Positions 43,446 to 55,036 of a stretch of 64,000 bases of DNA are shown piece by piece. The position numbers and the translations under genes are program-made. The number at the start of each line of letters is the position of its first letter. Position 1 is the first letter of the stretch. The notes beneath the pieces are model-generated. The model was given only the letters and a program-made list of their open reading frames with translations. It made no database searches and was not told the origin of the DNA. The stretch is from Saturnia japonica. Taxonomy: Eukaryota > Arthropoda > Insecta > Lepidoptera > Saturniidae. The DNA is taken from positions 5,759,190 through 5,823,189 of the forward strand of contig CM065311.1 in assembly GCA_033032175.1 (NCBI GenBank). Reading direction: 5' to 3'.

Positions 43446-44264
43446 TTAGCAACCAATTATGACTGACTTCAGGACTGTAGTTCTTTGAGATTTTACATAG
43501 GTGTCGGCTGAACTGACCACTTAACGTAAGATGGACTGCGGGCCTGTTTGCTACATCATATGATTATAGAAAATGTGTTTATGTAAGTAAGTAAGAAATA
43601 ACTCCAAAAATATATCCCGGGTGCCAATATATGATGAAGTTATAAATTAAATCTGATTAAAATATTGTTTTTATATTTATATACATCGCGTTTATATTTA
43701 TTTTATCGTAGAACGGCAAAGTTACGGCATTGTACCTATATAACAATATCGGTACCGGATACGGTACGGTATCGGATCAGCAGCCTGAAGGCAAGTATGC
43801 AACGCGAGGACAGCTACACTAGAGTGGGTGTATTATGATAAGAGCCGAATATTACCGACAAGTATTTTATGTAGGTAGTTATGTCATGTACAATCCAATA
43901 TTAAAGAAAGTTTTATCGCGAGACGTATCTAGATACATTATAATCCAAATCCCAGGTATATGCTGCCTACTCTCTGGAAGTAGCCCAATTGACATGATAT
44001 AACTATGCGTAAATGGATTTTAGTTTCCTTACACCTTTACTTTTTAATTAGATGGTAGACGAACAACGGCGTACGTACCGATAAGGTATGAGAGAATTCT
44101 TCAAAAGTCTTCGCACTATCAGAGACGTGTTTAGCTTACAGTGGCCAATGAACTAGTTACTAGCTTCTGCTAGCAACCCAATGGTACTTCCCTTCGGTAT
44201 AGCTTTTACGCGACGAATTTAGGTATTAGTTATAAAGGCTGCCCCGTAAAGGAATGGACCAATG
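43446..44264. other. Intergenic stretch, no feature seen
   Basis: Contains a short run of GGTACCGGATACGGTACGG-type sequence near 43,750 but no gene or defined element. Confidence 0.4.
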
Positions 44265-44596
44265 CTATGATGGTGATAGAGGGTGACATGATAACACTAT
44301 AATTTATTGTCCTAGGCCTAGTAGTTTTAAAGTTATGATTTTTTTTTTTAATGTGATGTTGAAATTCTCGTAATATAAACACAAAATTGAGATTTTAAAT
44401 AAATTTAATATTTTTGTTATTATTATTTTTTGTTTAATGGATTTAAGAAAACATGTATCCTTATAATCAAAATGTTATTTTTGCTTAATTATCGGTATAA
44501 AATTAAAATAAAAGCAAAAAATAACATATAAAAAACATAATATGCAAAATTTAATTGACAAAATATGCAATGTCATGTTGCAATGAAGCTGGTGTA
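44265..44596 (+). repeat. Long terminal inverted repeat, outer left part
   Basis: Begins CTATGATGGTGATAGAGGGT and matches 47,075-47,423 in reverse, with a variable A/T-run in both arms. Interrupted on its inner side by the LINE at 44,597. Confidence 0.7.
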
Positions 44597-45365
44597 AAAA
44601 AATAGTGTGACTGACTACACTGTTAGCCTTAGGGTCCCTATCGTCAAACAGAGCCGCTGCGGCTTTTACAGCTTCACCGGACTTGGGGGCGAGCGCTTAG
44701 GGCACTCAGCCGCGAAAGCTTGTGACGACCCGCACGAGGGTGCCAGAGTGGCCGAACCTCGGCTCGGGCGGTCGTCGCGAATGCGAAAAAGTCGCGATCT
44801 AACTAATTCCCTAATCTTAGGAGAATTCGAGCTAACTAATATATACTCATATGCACGTTCCCCTCCTCCTGGGAGGAAGGAGTGGACCATGCGTATGTGT
44901 ATTTGTTAATCGGAATGGTTTTTCTACACTAACTAGCGCATTAGTCTAACTAGCGCAAAAAAAGAAAAAAAAGGTCCCTTACAGAACCTATGTACCTGTG
45001 TGGTGTGCACGTGTGTGTGTTCATACGTGTGTAATGTTGTGTGTGGGTAACTAAGTGTTGCACGTATAGTGTCACTTTGTATCGCGCGGGCGGCTGCCTG
45101 ACCCAAGGGCTTCACACCGAGGAACGGACCTAGGCTTGGGTTGCCGCTAGAGAGGGTGGACGTGACGGGTGTGCGGGAGCGAAGTTGACCGCCCGTCCTC
45201 TGCGGAGAGAACGGTGGTTACGCGGGCGTGGGCGGTGGCACGCTCTGTTTGGAGAGACGGTGTCGGCGTAGAACGCGTTAGCTTTTTCGGTTTGGTCGGG
45301 CGGGTCAGTGAATATATTACGCGGCCGGCGTTTTCTCCGGCAGGCGTTGGGGTCGGGAACATAAG
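44597..45365 (-). mobile_element. Jockey-like LINE, copy C, inserted in the inverted repeat
   Basis: Shares GACTACACTGTTAGCC, GCCGCTGCGGCTTTTACAGC, the CTCCTCCTGGGAGGAAGGAG palindrome and the following 3' UTR with copy A at 8.2-8.9 kb, plus a remnant of the protein C terminus (45,147-45,362). Flanking GAAGCTGG(G)TGT on both sides (44,585 and 45,366) is a likely target duplication, split from one site in the inverted repeat. Confidence 0.8.
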
Positions 45366-45824
45366 AAGCTGGGTGTGATAGCCTCGTGGAACTTTATTTT
45401 AAAAACATCTGCAGTTCATACCGAATCCAATAATGTATATCAATGGTTTAATTAACAAATTTACATTAAAAAATTAACTAAATTCACCTCTAGTTGTTCT
45501 GAGAATTGTTTTTCTTGGGTCTGACTTTCTGAAATTTTTTCGCTATCTCTTTTCCGCGCTTTGTTTTTGTTTACATCTGACAAGTAACTCATTGATCACT
45601 GCTCCTAGTTACCACGACGCCACGACTCACGGACTCACAAGCCACAGTCACTTGTCCCGTATTAGTGTACATATTTTCTATGGTAACTTGCTCTCGGAGC
45701 TTTACACGTGTTTTTCATTTCATTACCATAATACGATACAACTGTCATTATTCGCTGAACTACGCTTGAATCGGACCTTGTTTGTGCTTGTAACTTGGAT
45801 ATTGATTGAATAGAGGAAAATGTC

Positions 45825-46880
45825 TCTTACACTCCTCGTGAATATGCAGAAATGTACTTTATTTACGGACTGTGTGATGGGAATGCTCGGCAAGCCGCAC
45901 GTACGTATCGTGAGCGTTTTCTTAATCGTGATCGCTATCCCGATCACCGAGTTTTTCTACGTGTCAATAACGCCTATTTAGAAGGTAGAATTCCCGGAGT
46001 CGGATGTCCTGAAGGAAGACCTAGAGTGGTTGATGAACGTCAGATACTGGTCGAAGTAGAAGACCCTTCCACTAGTGTTCGCCGTATTTCTCGACGTACT
46101 GGTGTCAAGAAGTACAGTACACCGCATCTTAAAACGCAATAATTGGCACCCGTACCATGTAGGTACAACAAGTGCAAGCACTACTATCTGCCGATTATCA
46201 GCGACGAATAGATTTCTGCCGAGAAATGCTGCGCCAATGCCGACAAAATCCACTCTTTTAAACTCTATTTTATGGAGTGATGAATCATGTTTTGAAAGAG
46301 TTGGAGTATTCAACATGCATAAACTTCATCATTGGGCTGTAGTGAATCCTCAAATAGTAAGGGAAAATCGATTTCAGCATCACTTTGGAGTCAATTTGTG
46401 GGCAGAAATCTTGGATGGTAGAGTCATATGGTCCATTTGAACTCCCACCAAGGCTCAATGGTGCTCGTTATTTACAGTTTTTAGGAAACGATCTCAGCAA
46501 TTTATTAGAAAACGTACCGCAAGAATTGCGCGAGAGGATGTGGTTACAGCACGATGGTGCACCTGTCCATTATTCACGACAAATAACTGACTATGTAAAT
46601 GAGTTGTACCATAATCGATGGATTGGACGCGGAGTTACTACTATAGCTTGACCACCACACTCGCCTGACCTAATAACCCTTTAGATTATTTCTTAAAGAA
46701 GCAGTCTATGAGAGTAATAATACAAATGAAAGTACATATGTTAAGACAAAAACTGAACCTTGTGGCTGAAACTGTAAAAAATAATACGCGGGCTCTAAGA
46801 ATTCTAAAAAAAATTTTTATTAGATGTTGGTTGTGCGTAAGAGTTAGAGGAAGGCATTTTGAGCATTTATTGTAATAAAA
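45825..46880 (+). pseudogene. Broken DDE transposase with DUF4817-like N terminus
   Basis: First frame: YTPREYAEMYFIYGLCDGNA, RTYRERFLNRDRYPDHRVFL and GRPRVVDERQILVEVEDPST, typical of the DUF4817 helix-turn-helix region; a CT insertion separates it from an ATG at about 45,820. Second frame (46,075-46,440): VSRSTVHRILKRNNWHPYHV, LWSDESCFERVGVFNMH with the first catalytic Asp, VNLWAEILDGR. Third frame (46,385-46,651): LPPRLNGARYLQFLGNDLSN, MWLQHDGAPVHYSRQ (second Asp), RWIGRG, then a stop, then PPHSPDL. Catalytic residues are still visible, but several frameshifts and stops disable it. Tc1/mariner-like by core motifs. Confidence 0.75.
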
Positions 46881-46984
46881 TGAGCCGCAATAAATAATTT
46901 TTCATCAATAATGTTACATTTGTTTTATTTTAATTGCCGTCGAAAAAATAGTCCGTAATATTGATTGATGAATCAAAAAACGTT

Positions 46985-47423
46985 TTAATTACTTTGTACC
47001 ATAGAATATACCTTATTGGATTTGGTATGAACTATAGATGTTTTAAAAATAAAGTTCCACAAGGCTATCATACAATTTTATACACCAGCTTCATTGCAAT
47101 ATCACATTGCTTATTTTGTCAATTAAATTTTGCACATGTTTTAACTTTCAATTTATGATACACCGAATACCGATTATTACGTAAGAATAACATTTTGCTT
47201 ATAAAGACATGTTTTCTTAAATCCCTTATACAAAAAAGATAACAATATTTTTTTTTTTTTTTATTGAAAATTTTAATTTTGTGTTCATAGAAGGAGAATT
47301 TATATAATATTAATTATAATATAAATTAATAGATAATTAAAATCATAACTTTAAAACTACTAGGTTTAAGACAACAAATTTTAGTGTTTCTATTAGATCT
47401 TGTCACCTTTATCACCATCATAG
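46985..47423 (-). repeat. Long terminal inverted repeat, right arm
   Basis: Uninterrupted partner of the left arm. Contains TTGGATTTGGTATGAACTAT near its inner end (compare the reverse of 45,410-45,440) and ends near TATCACCATCATAG. Confidence 0.7.
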
Positions 47424-48200
47424 ACTTGATGGGATGGGAGATGTGTTCTCTATTGGTTGGGAGTTGACGCAGATCGTCATCTTTGTCCACGCTGTATGAT
47501 ATACATGGATTTTTAATAGGAAAATGAAAATGCAAGCCCATACAATATTTATATGTATTTAATAATATTGCATTTGGTTCATAGTAAAAAATAATGAATT
47601 GTGTTTCATGTTAGTATATTTGAGTATAATAAGAATAATATTTAAAATCGTTGTCATCTATAGTCATATAGTCATAGTCATAGGATTTTTAATCCCACGT
47701 ACTGATATCGTATGTAGGTAAAATTATCTTAACTTAATAAGTATGAAACTATCAGACTATCATCTATCCAACTTAATGTTACATTTTATTACATATTAAT
47801 TAAAGTATTCTATATTTAATGTGTACCTAAGCATAACAAACTGTATACTTTCAAGTTTCATCTCATTCATAATACTTTATTACGCAAATAAAGAATACAT
47901 ATTACCAAGTGCCACATGTACATATTCAACACTGTTAACTGGAATAAATTCTACATAGAATGGTAACACTGATTGTACAAGTAAAACGTTCTATTCATTA
48001 TTGTATTTCTGAATATATTATGTAGTAGTACTATAAATATTGTCCAAATCTTTTCTTGCTAAAGTACAAATATAGCATTTATTTATATGACGGTAAGGTG
48101 TAGTACGCATTGAAGCAAATGTTTATATATCTTGCCAACTAAGTTGTTTTGTATGTAATACTGAATACCTACTTTCAATTCGGTAGTAATGTTCATTCTC
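47424..48200. other. Intergenic stretch, no feature seen
   Basis: AT-rich; a (TAGTCATA)n-like run near 47,655-47,685; no gene recognised. Confidence 0.4.
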
Positions 48201-48544
48201 TGTCCGTGTTTAGCACGGAGCGCGCGTATCATACGTGTGCAACATTGATATCCGTACAATTATACGTAATACAGTATACATGGTTTTTAAAATTTATGTA
48301 AATTGTATTAATCACATCGAGTGAAAAGAGTGTGAGGAGTGTTGTGCCGTTTAATTATGTAAACAAACGTTATAGATTGGTGTAATGGCACGGGTTCAGG
48401 TTTTGCAAGATGTATGAGTAACCAATGACCGCAGGGCATCCCTGCGCGGCGGCGGGCAGGGCGGGAGGAACGGTAGACCTCGGCACTCACTACGCTGTAC
48501 GGAGTTCCTGCCTTCTGTTATACTGGATCACACCAACATGACAA
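48201..48544 (+). CDS. Candidate leader and first coding exon of an unknown gene
   Basis: A relatively GC-rich stretch in AT-rich surroundings ends with ACCAACATGACAA followed by GTGAGT, i.e. a start codon in good context and, two codons later, a consensus donor. That would be a mostly untranslated first exon with ATG at 48,538. No second exon was found, and no family can be named. Chance is a real alternative. Confidence 0.22.
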
Positions 48545-49031
48545 GTGAGTATACAGTATATATACCTACATCAATCGTTACGACTTGCGACACGTTGTTT
48601 TAGGAAAACTTACATATTTCTCGTAAACACTGGTCGAATCGAATTTCCATTGATAAGTTATCGTTCGCAAAAACGATGTAGGTACTTATGTGGTGATACG
48701 TTTTTAAAAGCTAAATCTAATCTAATATCGTTTATCTAAAATATTAACGTGATATGGTACGGAGTCATCGTATGCTCGCTCATAGGTACACATGCAAAAT
48801 TCCTTATCATTATAGCTCACCCGCCCCATTCGGGAAACCGAGAGGTGCATGAAAGGATTCTTAGGTGTACATATTATATTATGCTGTCTTCGATTCATAC
48901 ACATAAATGTTGATATTTATAATTTTAATTGGATTGATGTAGGCATTACTTTGCGGAAATACATCGTAATGAATTTATCCTAAAATTCTTTGCTACTTCC
49001 GCCTGAGGGAACAAAGAAATTTGGGATAAAC
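48545..49031. other. Non-coding stretch, no feature seen
   Basis: Nothing recognised. Confidence 0.4.
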
Positions 49032-49132
49032 TCATCATCATCATTTCAGCCGCAGGACGTCCACTGCTGAACATAGGCCTCCCCCATAGATCTCCAGAGC
49101 GACCGATCTTGTGCGGCCTGCACCCAACGGCA
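49032..49132 (-). mobile_element. RTE LINE 3' end with (TGATGA)n tail
   Basis: TCATCATCATCAT followed by GCAGGACGTCCACTGCTGAA and CATAGGCCTCCCCCA, reversed, is the end of a common lepidopteran RTE family with its short-repeat tail. Only about 100 bp remain. Confidence 0.7.
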
Positions 49133-49539
49133 CTATTTTAATTATATAAACTATTATAATAAAAAATTATGTCATGTAAACATCTGAAATTGAGCAAATT
49201 TAAAATACTTTGGCATTAAAAGTAAATAAAATATTTAAATAATACCGTATTATTAGCAAAAAATTTCAACATAATATACCTATTACAGAGTAGGTTAGTG
49301 TAACATCATTGGCTGTAAATTGGTATAAAAGTATGAATGTTCATTTGCATGAAATTCAAAATTTCATAGTTATATATTTATGCGTAGAAGTTTCATACAT
49401 TATCGACTCGCGTATTGGGTAATTAAAATATTCATGTGACCGAAACTTCACTTGCTTGAATTAGTCAGCTCTATATTTAAAGTTCAAATGAGTTGACCAG
49501 TTTTGTGAATAAGCTGTATGTTAAGATAGGTATTTGATG

Positions 49540-49870
49540 TCGCAAAGCGAAAAACCGGGCGCGCGGTGACCTCGAGTGAAGACGCGGGACGGGACGCACG
49601 GGGCCGGGGCCGGTCGGACGCGGGCGGTGTCTGTGCGGGGGGAGTGCAGGTCTGCGGGGCGCTGGGGAATCCTTCTGGCGCCAGACCGGCATCGGCGTCT
49701 GCCCGCGCCCCCCGCACGCCGGAGCCCACACCAGTACAGGCCAACTCGAAATAGATGCACGGTGATTTACGCCTCTGCCGTATGAGTAAATATGTTGCTT
49801 GCCTGCGTTGGCAGTTGGCACGTCCGCCCGCCCGCGCCGCATGCCGATCTCCATCCATCTCGCACAATAC
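49540..49870. other. GC- and CpG-rich island
   Basis: In sharp contrast to the AT-rich surroundings this stretch is very rich in G+C and in CG dinucleotides. Several frames are open on both strands, as expected from composition. One plus frame from 49,531 ends NPSGARPASASARAPRTPEP...QANSK before TAG at 49,752. It may be an exon or promoter/first exon of an unidentified gene; no known domain is visible. Confidence 0.4.
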
Positions 49871-50271
49871 TAACGTTCACCTCATTCTCTCATTTCATGG
49901 TGTCCACCATACCGTATATTCCTTGTGTATACAACATACTACTTTATAATTTGTGATTCCGGTACGGCCGCGGCCGGCAACCTGTACGAATGTGCAGTCA
50001 CGGCGCGGCATCGTCACTTGAAAACATTAGAAACATCTGGTTATACCTATTTAACGTTAGAAAATCAGATTCGCTTCCTTGCTGTTTTTGTTTGGATTCT
50101 CTTAATTTTTATGGAGTCTTTTTGAGCACAGGTACCGATCACATTCAAAGGCATTGGTCAAAGGAGTAAAATTATAAACATAAAAAGGTTTAATTTATTG
50201 AAGAAGACGTGTGGAAAGGTTTTTTATAGGGTGTAATAAACCTGTTTTCAAAAGTTCCTATTAATATTAAA
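49871..50271. other. Non-coding stretch, no feature seen
   Basis: Contains short GGTACGGCCGCGGCCGGCAA near 49,960, otherwise unremarkable. Confidence 0.35.
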
Positions 50272-50527
50272 TCTATCTATCATCTTCTTCTTCTATAAAT
50301 AAAATGATAGAGGTGTGTCGTTGTGCGCGCATCACACAAAAATTACTGCATAGATTTTGATCATTTTTTTTTTGTTTTACTTCTTAGATACTTGGTCCCT
50401 ATCTAAAAAAATATATCACTATATCTTCATTCAATAAACATTTACTAAAGTTTTAAGAAACTACGATTTTTATAAGCACTACGCGTTCTTCCGTTGTTCA
50501 CGGGAGCGGAACCGCGGGCACAGTTAG
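50272..50527 (+). mobile_element. Short Helitron-like element
   Basis: Starts TCTATCTATCATC and ends GGAACCGCGGGCACAGTTAGT, a TTAG variant of the usual CTAG end. About 255 bp, no coding. Confidence 0.5.
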
Positions 50528-51938
50528 TAGGTACCTAATAAAATAAATTTAAATTAATTTTACATATTTTCTGACGAATAAGTAATACAGAACTTAATTC
50601 ATTTGTACAAATGTTTGATTTATAGAGTCACAATCAAAAGTGTAATATATAATTTATGTACGTCTCTAGTCGATCAATTTCTAAAAATAAAGTTTAGGTA
50701 AGTATTTAATATGTATAATATTTATGGGAACAGAGGGGGTGTGAAGTTATGAAGAATAATTTCTATTTAAACCAATGATACGGGTCGAAAACAAGAAACT
50801 ATTGAAATATATTCTGGATATTAGCATTTTTAAACGTTTAGACAGTGGTTTATTCCAATATTCATAAGAAACTATCATTTCTGGAATATAACTTTACATT
50901 TTTGTCAACCCTACTTACGAGCATGCTTTGAGCACTTTAGACCATATAATCCAGCATACTTTCTCGGGTATTTTGGTATCCAATTTACTAAGGTATCACA
51001 AGATCATGCCAGTAACAAGATAAACTATGAATTTAATTCTTTGGTCTCATCCTCATCACCCCAACCTCTGTTATAAAGTTATAATATAATACATACATTC
51101 ATCTCTTTGAGAGTAGCTTGGAGATCGCGTCGTGAACAAAAAGCCCAGACCGTCAACCGGTCTTAAAGTTTCCTCACAGTTTCTCGTCAGTAACACGTCT
51201 TTGTTCTATTCAGAAGTAATTCCGTTTACTAAGTGTTTTAAAAAACGCACTTTTTTAGAAAGTTTACAAAAACTTATTATTCTTATTTCTTAGATTGTTT
51301 TTTTTTTGTTATGGTTTTATTTTAACACTTTTAAAGATAATAACTTTTGCGACAAAAACTTTATATTATAGTTAATTTTAACAAAGGATGAATGTGGCAG
51401 TGACCTGCAGATGCCGCCGCTTGGCAGGTGCATTCGCGAGCCATTTAACTAACTGGTTTAGTAACTTTTCGCTGCTGTTAAATCGACATGCTGTTTCAGT
51501 CTTAAATTAATAATGCGTAAATTATAAATTCACTTATTACAATAATTATATTGGTAGTGTGTGCTAACAAACCAAAACCATGAGTTTTTCTAATAATTTA
51601 TTTAAGTACTCAATTAATTTTTATATAATGTACTTTTGCCTATTTTGATAGGAACACTACACATGCCGCAATTGCCCTTACAAAACCCACATTGTGCAAA
51701 TCTTACTTTTTGGGAGTGTTAGAGTTAATTTTAATGAAGGTTTAAAAGTAATTATGCATTACTATCAATTTACTATCGAATATATATTTTCGTATAGTTA
51801 TGTACTTTGTCATTTTTAATAGTAACTACCTACTACAAAAAATCAATTCTCTATTTTACTGAAAATTCAGAATAGCATTAATCTGGACTTGCACGCGAAA
51901 GATTATGAATATTTTATTACGTTTACATCTTTTAAATG
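50528..51938. other. Non-coding stretch, no feature seen
   Basis: AT-rich; no ORF or repeat recognised. Confidence 0.4.
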
Positions 51939-52069
51939 TATAAAAATCTCCTGTCACGGTGTTTGTGTTCGTACTCCTTCGAAACGGCTAGACCGATTTT
52001 TATCATATCGCTAGGTATCCAGATTTTTTTTCTATTTTACGTGTGAAACCGTGGACCACAGCTAGTAGT
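51939..52069 (+). mobile_element. Short Helitron-like element
   Basis: TGTATAAAAATCTCCTGTCA, CTCCTTCGAAACGGCTAGAC and the end CGTGGACCACAGCTAGT are characteristic of a small lepidopteran Helitron-like family. Confidence 0.55.
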
Positions 52070-52130
52070 ATTATAAACTTAAAAACAAACAGCATTTTTT
52101 ATCATTTATGTGATAATTTTTATACTTGTA

Positions 52131-52218
52131 TTTTTTTTTTTTTTTTTTAGATCTGACTACACTGTTAGCCTTAGGGGCTCTAAAGCCGCTGCGGCTTTTA
52201 CAGCTTCATCGGACTTGG
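52131..52218 (-). mobile_element. Jockey-like LINE 3' end, copy D
   Basis: A T-run of about 19 followed by AGATCTGACTACACTGTTAG and GCCGCTGCGGCTTTTACAGC, the same 3' end as copies A-C, then truncated. Confidence 0.75.
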
Positions 52219-52251
52219 GTTTATACTTGAAATTACTATTCTTATTTTATA

Positions 52252-52390
52252 CTAGCGGCTAGGGAAGTGAATTAAAAAAAAAGAGTATTTTCGAAAATAA
52301 TATAATCGATTAACAAATAAATAATCGATTTTTCTTAATAATCGATAAATTTTTTCTTATTTTCTTGAAAAATTGAATTAAACACCTGAA
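52252..52390. repeat. ATCGATT-rich repeat
   Basis: After CTAGCGGCTAGGGAAGTGAA come repeated AATCGATT motifs, similar to the reverse of 55,200-55,337. Unclassified. Confidence 0.35.
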
Positions 52391-53013
52391 ATATTCACAA
52401 TCATAACTTTCTTAATGAAATAATCAATTTAAATAAGACAAAAATTGTTGTTAATAACGGAGAATGCCCACTCAAACACCAAATTTTGTTGTTTAACAAG
52501 GTTGAATAAAAATTAAACAAGTTTTTTTTTTTCATATTATTTTACGACCTTTTGTCCTCGGAATTTGGTTTACTAAGTAGTAATAGTCTTTAAGCTTTTA
52601 TCCGTAATCTACAGTCCATACTATATATATGTATATATATCTCGGAAGTGATGGTCTTCGACCAAGCATACTGGGTACCTATCGTATTATCAGTCGTAAA
52701 CCTACCTTGAAACTTAACATGGCCAGTAAACGGAAAGCGATTAGTGTTGACGAAAAAGTTTGATAGAAGAAGATATGAATAGAATACATAAAATAATACA
52801 AAACAAGTACTGGCATAGCAAAAAACGTCAGACAAAGTTATCAGACTATATGTGTAAACAATAATTTATAAGCATTTTTTATCTAAGACATACATATTAA
52901 AAATTTTTGTTAAATTGGTTGTTTTTTTGTTCACTCTATATAACGATAACTCTCTATAACGACAAATAATGCTCAGTCCCTTGAGTTTCGTTATAAAGAG
53001 TTTACACTGTATA
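52391..53013. other. Non-coding stretch, no feature seen
   Basis: AT-rich; nothing recognised. Confidence 0.4.
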
Positions 53014-53698
53014 TGTATAAACTAATATAACAGAGCAGAAAAGTTTTTATGTTCTTTTGTTTGTTTAAACACGATAAACTCTGGAACTACCAGTCGGATT
53101 TGAAAAATTATTTTTGTATACGATAGCTTGGTTCAAGAGGACTAGTACAGGGTATCTAGCTTCAAGGTGCACATCCCAGCTAGCCGTTAATATTGATTTT
53201 GCTAAGTAAGTCGCAAAACGAAGCTCTCCCGAACTGCTTTATCGGCGTGCGCTGCGATAATTTTTAGTGGTACGTAAATACAATTTGGTACAAAAATATT
53301 GGGCCTTAGTATATCTAAAAAATAGTCCGCGATAGCATATGCCTATCTCTTATATATAAGGCACAATAGGCTATTTTATAACAAACAATTGTTAAAAATT
53401 AAAAAATATATTTATGTTCATTATATTAGACATGGCAAATATTGCTATGTACTGTATTGTATGTAATTCTGTATGAACAAAACTATTGTATTTCCTAGAA
53501 ATAAAAAAATGACAATTTTATGAAGTTAAATTATTCTCTATATAGCATGTTATTTGGACACATAGTTTAGGGGTTAATGAAAAATTAAAATAATTTGTAC
53601 TTGTGGGAAGAACAATTATGATAGGGTACACCTGTGCATTGGCGTTGCGGTGTTTGTCGTATAAAACTAACACGGGTGAAACCGTAGAGCACAGCTAG
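53014..53698 (+). mobile_element. Helitron-like non-autonomous element
   Basis: Related over its length to 11,175-11,820 (TTTGTTTGTTTAAACACG, TCGGATTTGAAAAATTATTT, 'acggtgtttgtcgtataaaact'-type block) and ends GAGCACAGCTAG. Its first bases (TGTATAAACTAATATAA) have lost the TC. Confidence 0.7.
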
Positions 53699-53833
53699 AA
53701 ATTATTATACACTGCGTGAATAAAAAGCAACTCATTATTTAATTATAAATAACGATATTTATGGATGATATTTAAGGGCGATTGAAGTTTTTGGTGAGAT
53801 CTTGAAGTGACTTGTTGTGGTTTTTATTTTTAA

Positions 53834-54433
53834 CTAGCTGACCCGCACAACTTCGTCTGTGTCACATAAGAGAGAGAGAGAGAGAGAGAGAAGCGGGTTA
53901 GAAAGAGTGGGTCATAGGTACCTACCTATATTAAAATTCTAAAGGAGCTGAAACTTTCTTTAATTTGCTGCGGAGTTATTTTAAAACTGTGATATCTCCT
54001 AAGATATTTATTGAAATGAATTGATGTCGAGGATGTTTAAAATTAAATACTTGTGATGAATATTGTATTTATTTCAATAAGGATTAATACCATGTTTATA
54101 GAAACATCTTCGCAAATAATGCATTATTTTAGAACAAATTTTATTATCATAAAAAAGGTTATATTGAGTCAACCATAAAAGACAGCTAAATGCTATCACA
54201 GATTTTTTTTAAACTTTTTAAGAGAAACAATTCCGTCACATATGGTTGTTTACAACTTTAACAATGTACGTAGCGCATGCAATGGAAGTTCTCAAAAGCA
54301 ATAAATTTTCCCCGTTTTTGCAACATTTTTCTTTGATACTCCGCTCCTATTGGTCGTAGTGTGATGTTATATTATAGTTATATATAACAATGGGATATCC
54401 AACAAAAAAATATTTTTTTCCATTCGAACAAGT
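53834..54433 (-). mobile_element. Helitron-like element with (GA)n, reversed and 5' truncated
   Basis: Starts (its 3' end) CTAGCTGACCCGCACAACTT, has (GA)n at about 53,868-53,893, and matches the element at 35,638-36,345 in reverse. It is cut at 54,433, where the AT-rich repeat copy begins. Confidence 0.72.
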
Positions 54434-55036
54434 AGAAATAATAGAAGGATTGGAAAAGGATAATCAACAAAGTTCATTTTAAATTTGAAAAATTAAATAA
54501 ATAAATATTTATTTTCTTACATATATATCTAACATAAATTGTCTTATTATTGAATTGATTATTTAATTAAATGATGTACAATTCGAATAATAAGTCAATT
54601 ATATATTATATATATATGTATAATTATTAAATATACCATTTAATTTAGAGAATAATAAATATATAAGACATAATTTGTACTAAATATTATAAGATTCTTA
54701 ATTTTAAATGTTTATTATTGATTATTTAATATTTAAAAAATAATTAAAATAAATTCAAAAATTGAATTTAAGGTTGGTCATTTTTTAAATATTTTTATTG
54801 ATTTCTTAATTTAATATTCACTTTTAATTTTTATCAAAAAAAATTTCATTAAATTTATTTAGTTATTTTTATAAATATTTATTATTTATTCAATTTAATA
54901 GCAAATATTAAAAATTAATATTATAATTTGATGTTCAATTTTAATTTTTATCACAAACTTTTTATTAAATGTTTTATTAAATTTATTTCTTTATTTTGTA
55001 AATATTAAATAACCAATAATAAGTATTTAACATTAA
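54434..55036 (-). repeat. AT-rich repeat core, right copy of an inverted pair
   Basis: Reverse complement of 12,453-13,072 along its length, starting AATAATAGAAGGATTGGAAA and ending TATTTAACATTA. It lacks the outer palindromic ends present around the left copy, so it is a fragment inserted next to a Helitron-like element. Confidence 0.7.

Larger units (their letters stand above)
44265..47423 (+). mobile_element. Transposon with long inverted repeats and DUF4817-type transposase
   Basis: Left arm (44,265-44,596 and 45,366-about 45,440, split by a LINE) and right arm (about 46,985-47,423) are imperfect reverse complements over about 0.4 kb. Shared blocks include ATCATAACTTTAAAACTACTAGG, read in parts, ACATGTTTTCTTAAATCC, TGTCAATTAAATTTTGCA, CACCAGCTTCATTGCAA and GATGTTTT.AAAATAAAGTTCCAC. 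A broken DDE transposase lies between them. The outermost ends are uncertain by tens of bases. Confidence 0.7.

Noticed and set aside
44665..44909. Coding region in both strands near 44.7-44.9 kb
   Set aside because: Matches the 3' UTR of LINE copy A; the frames are not conserved between copies.
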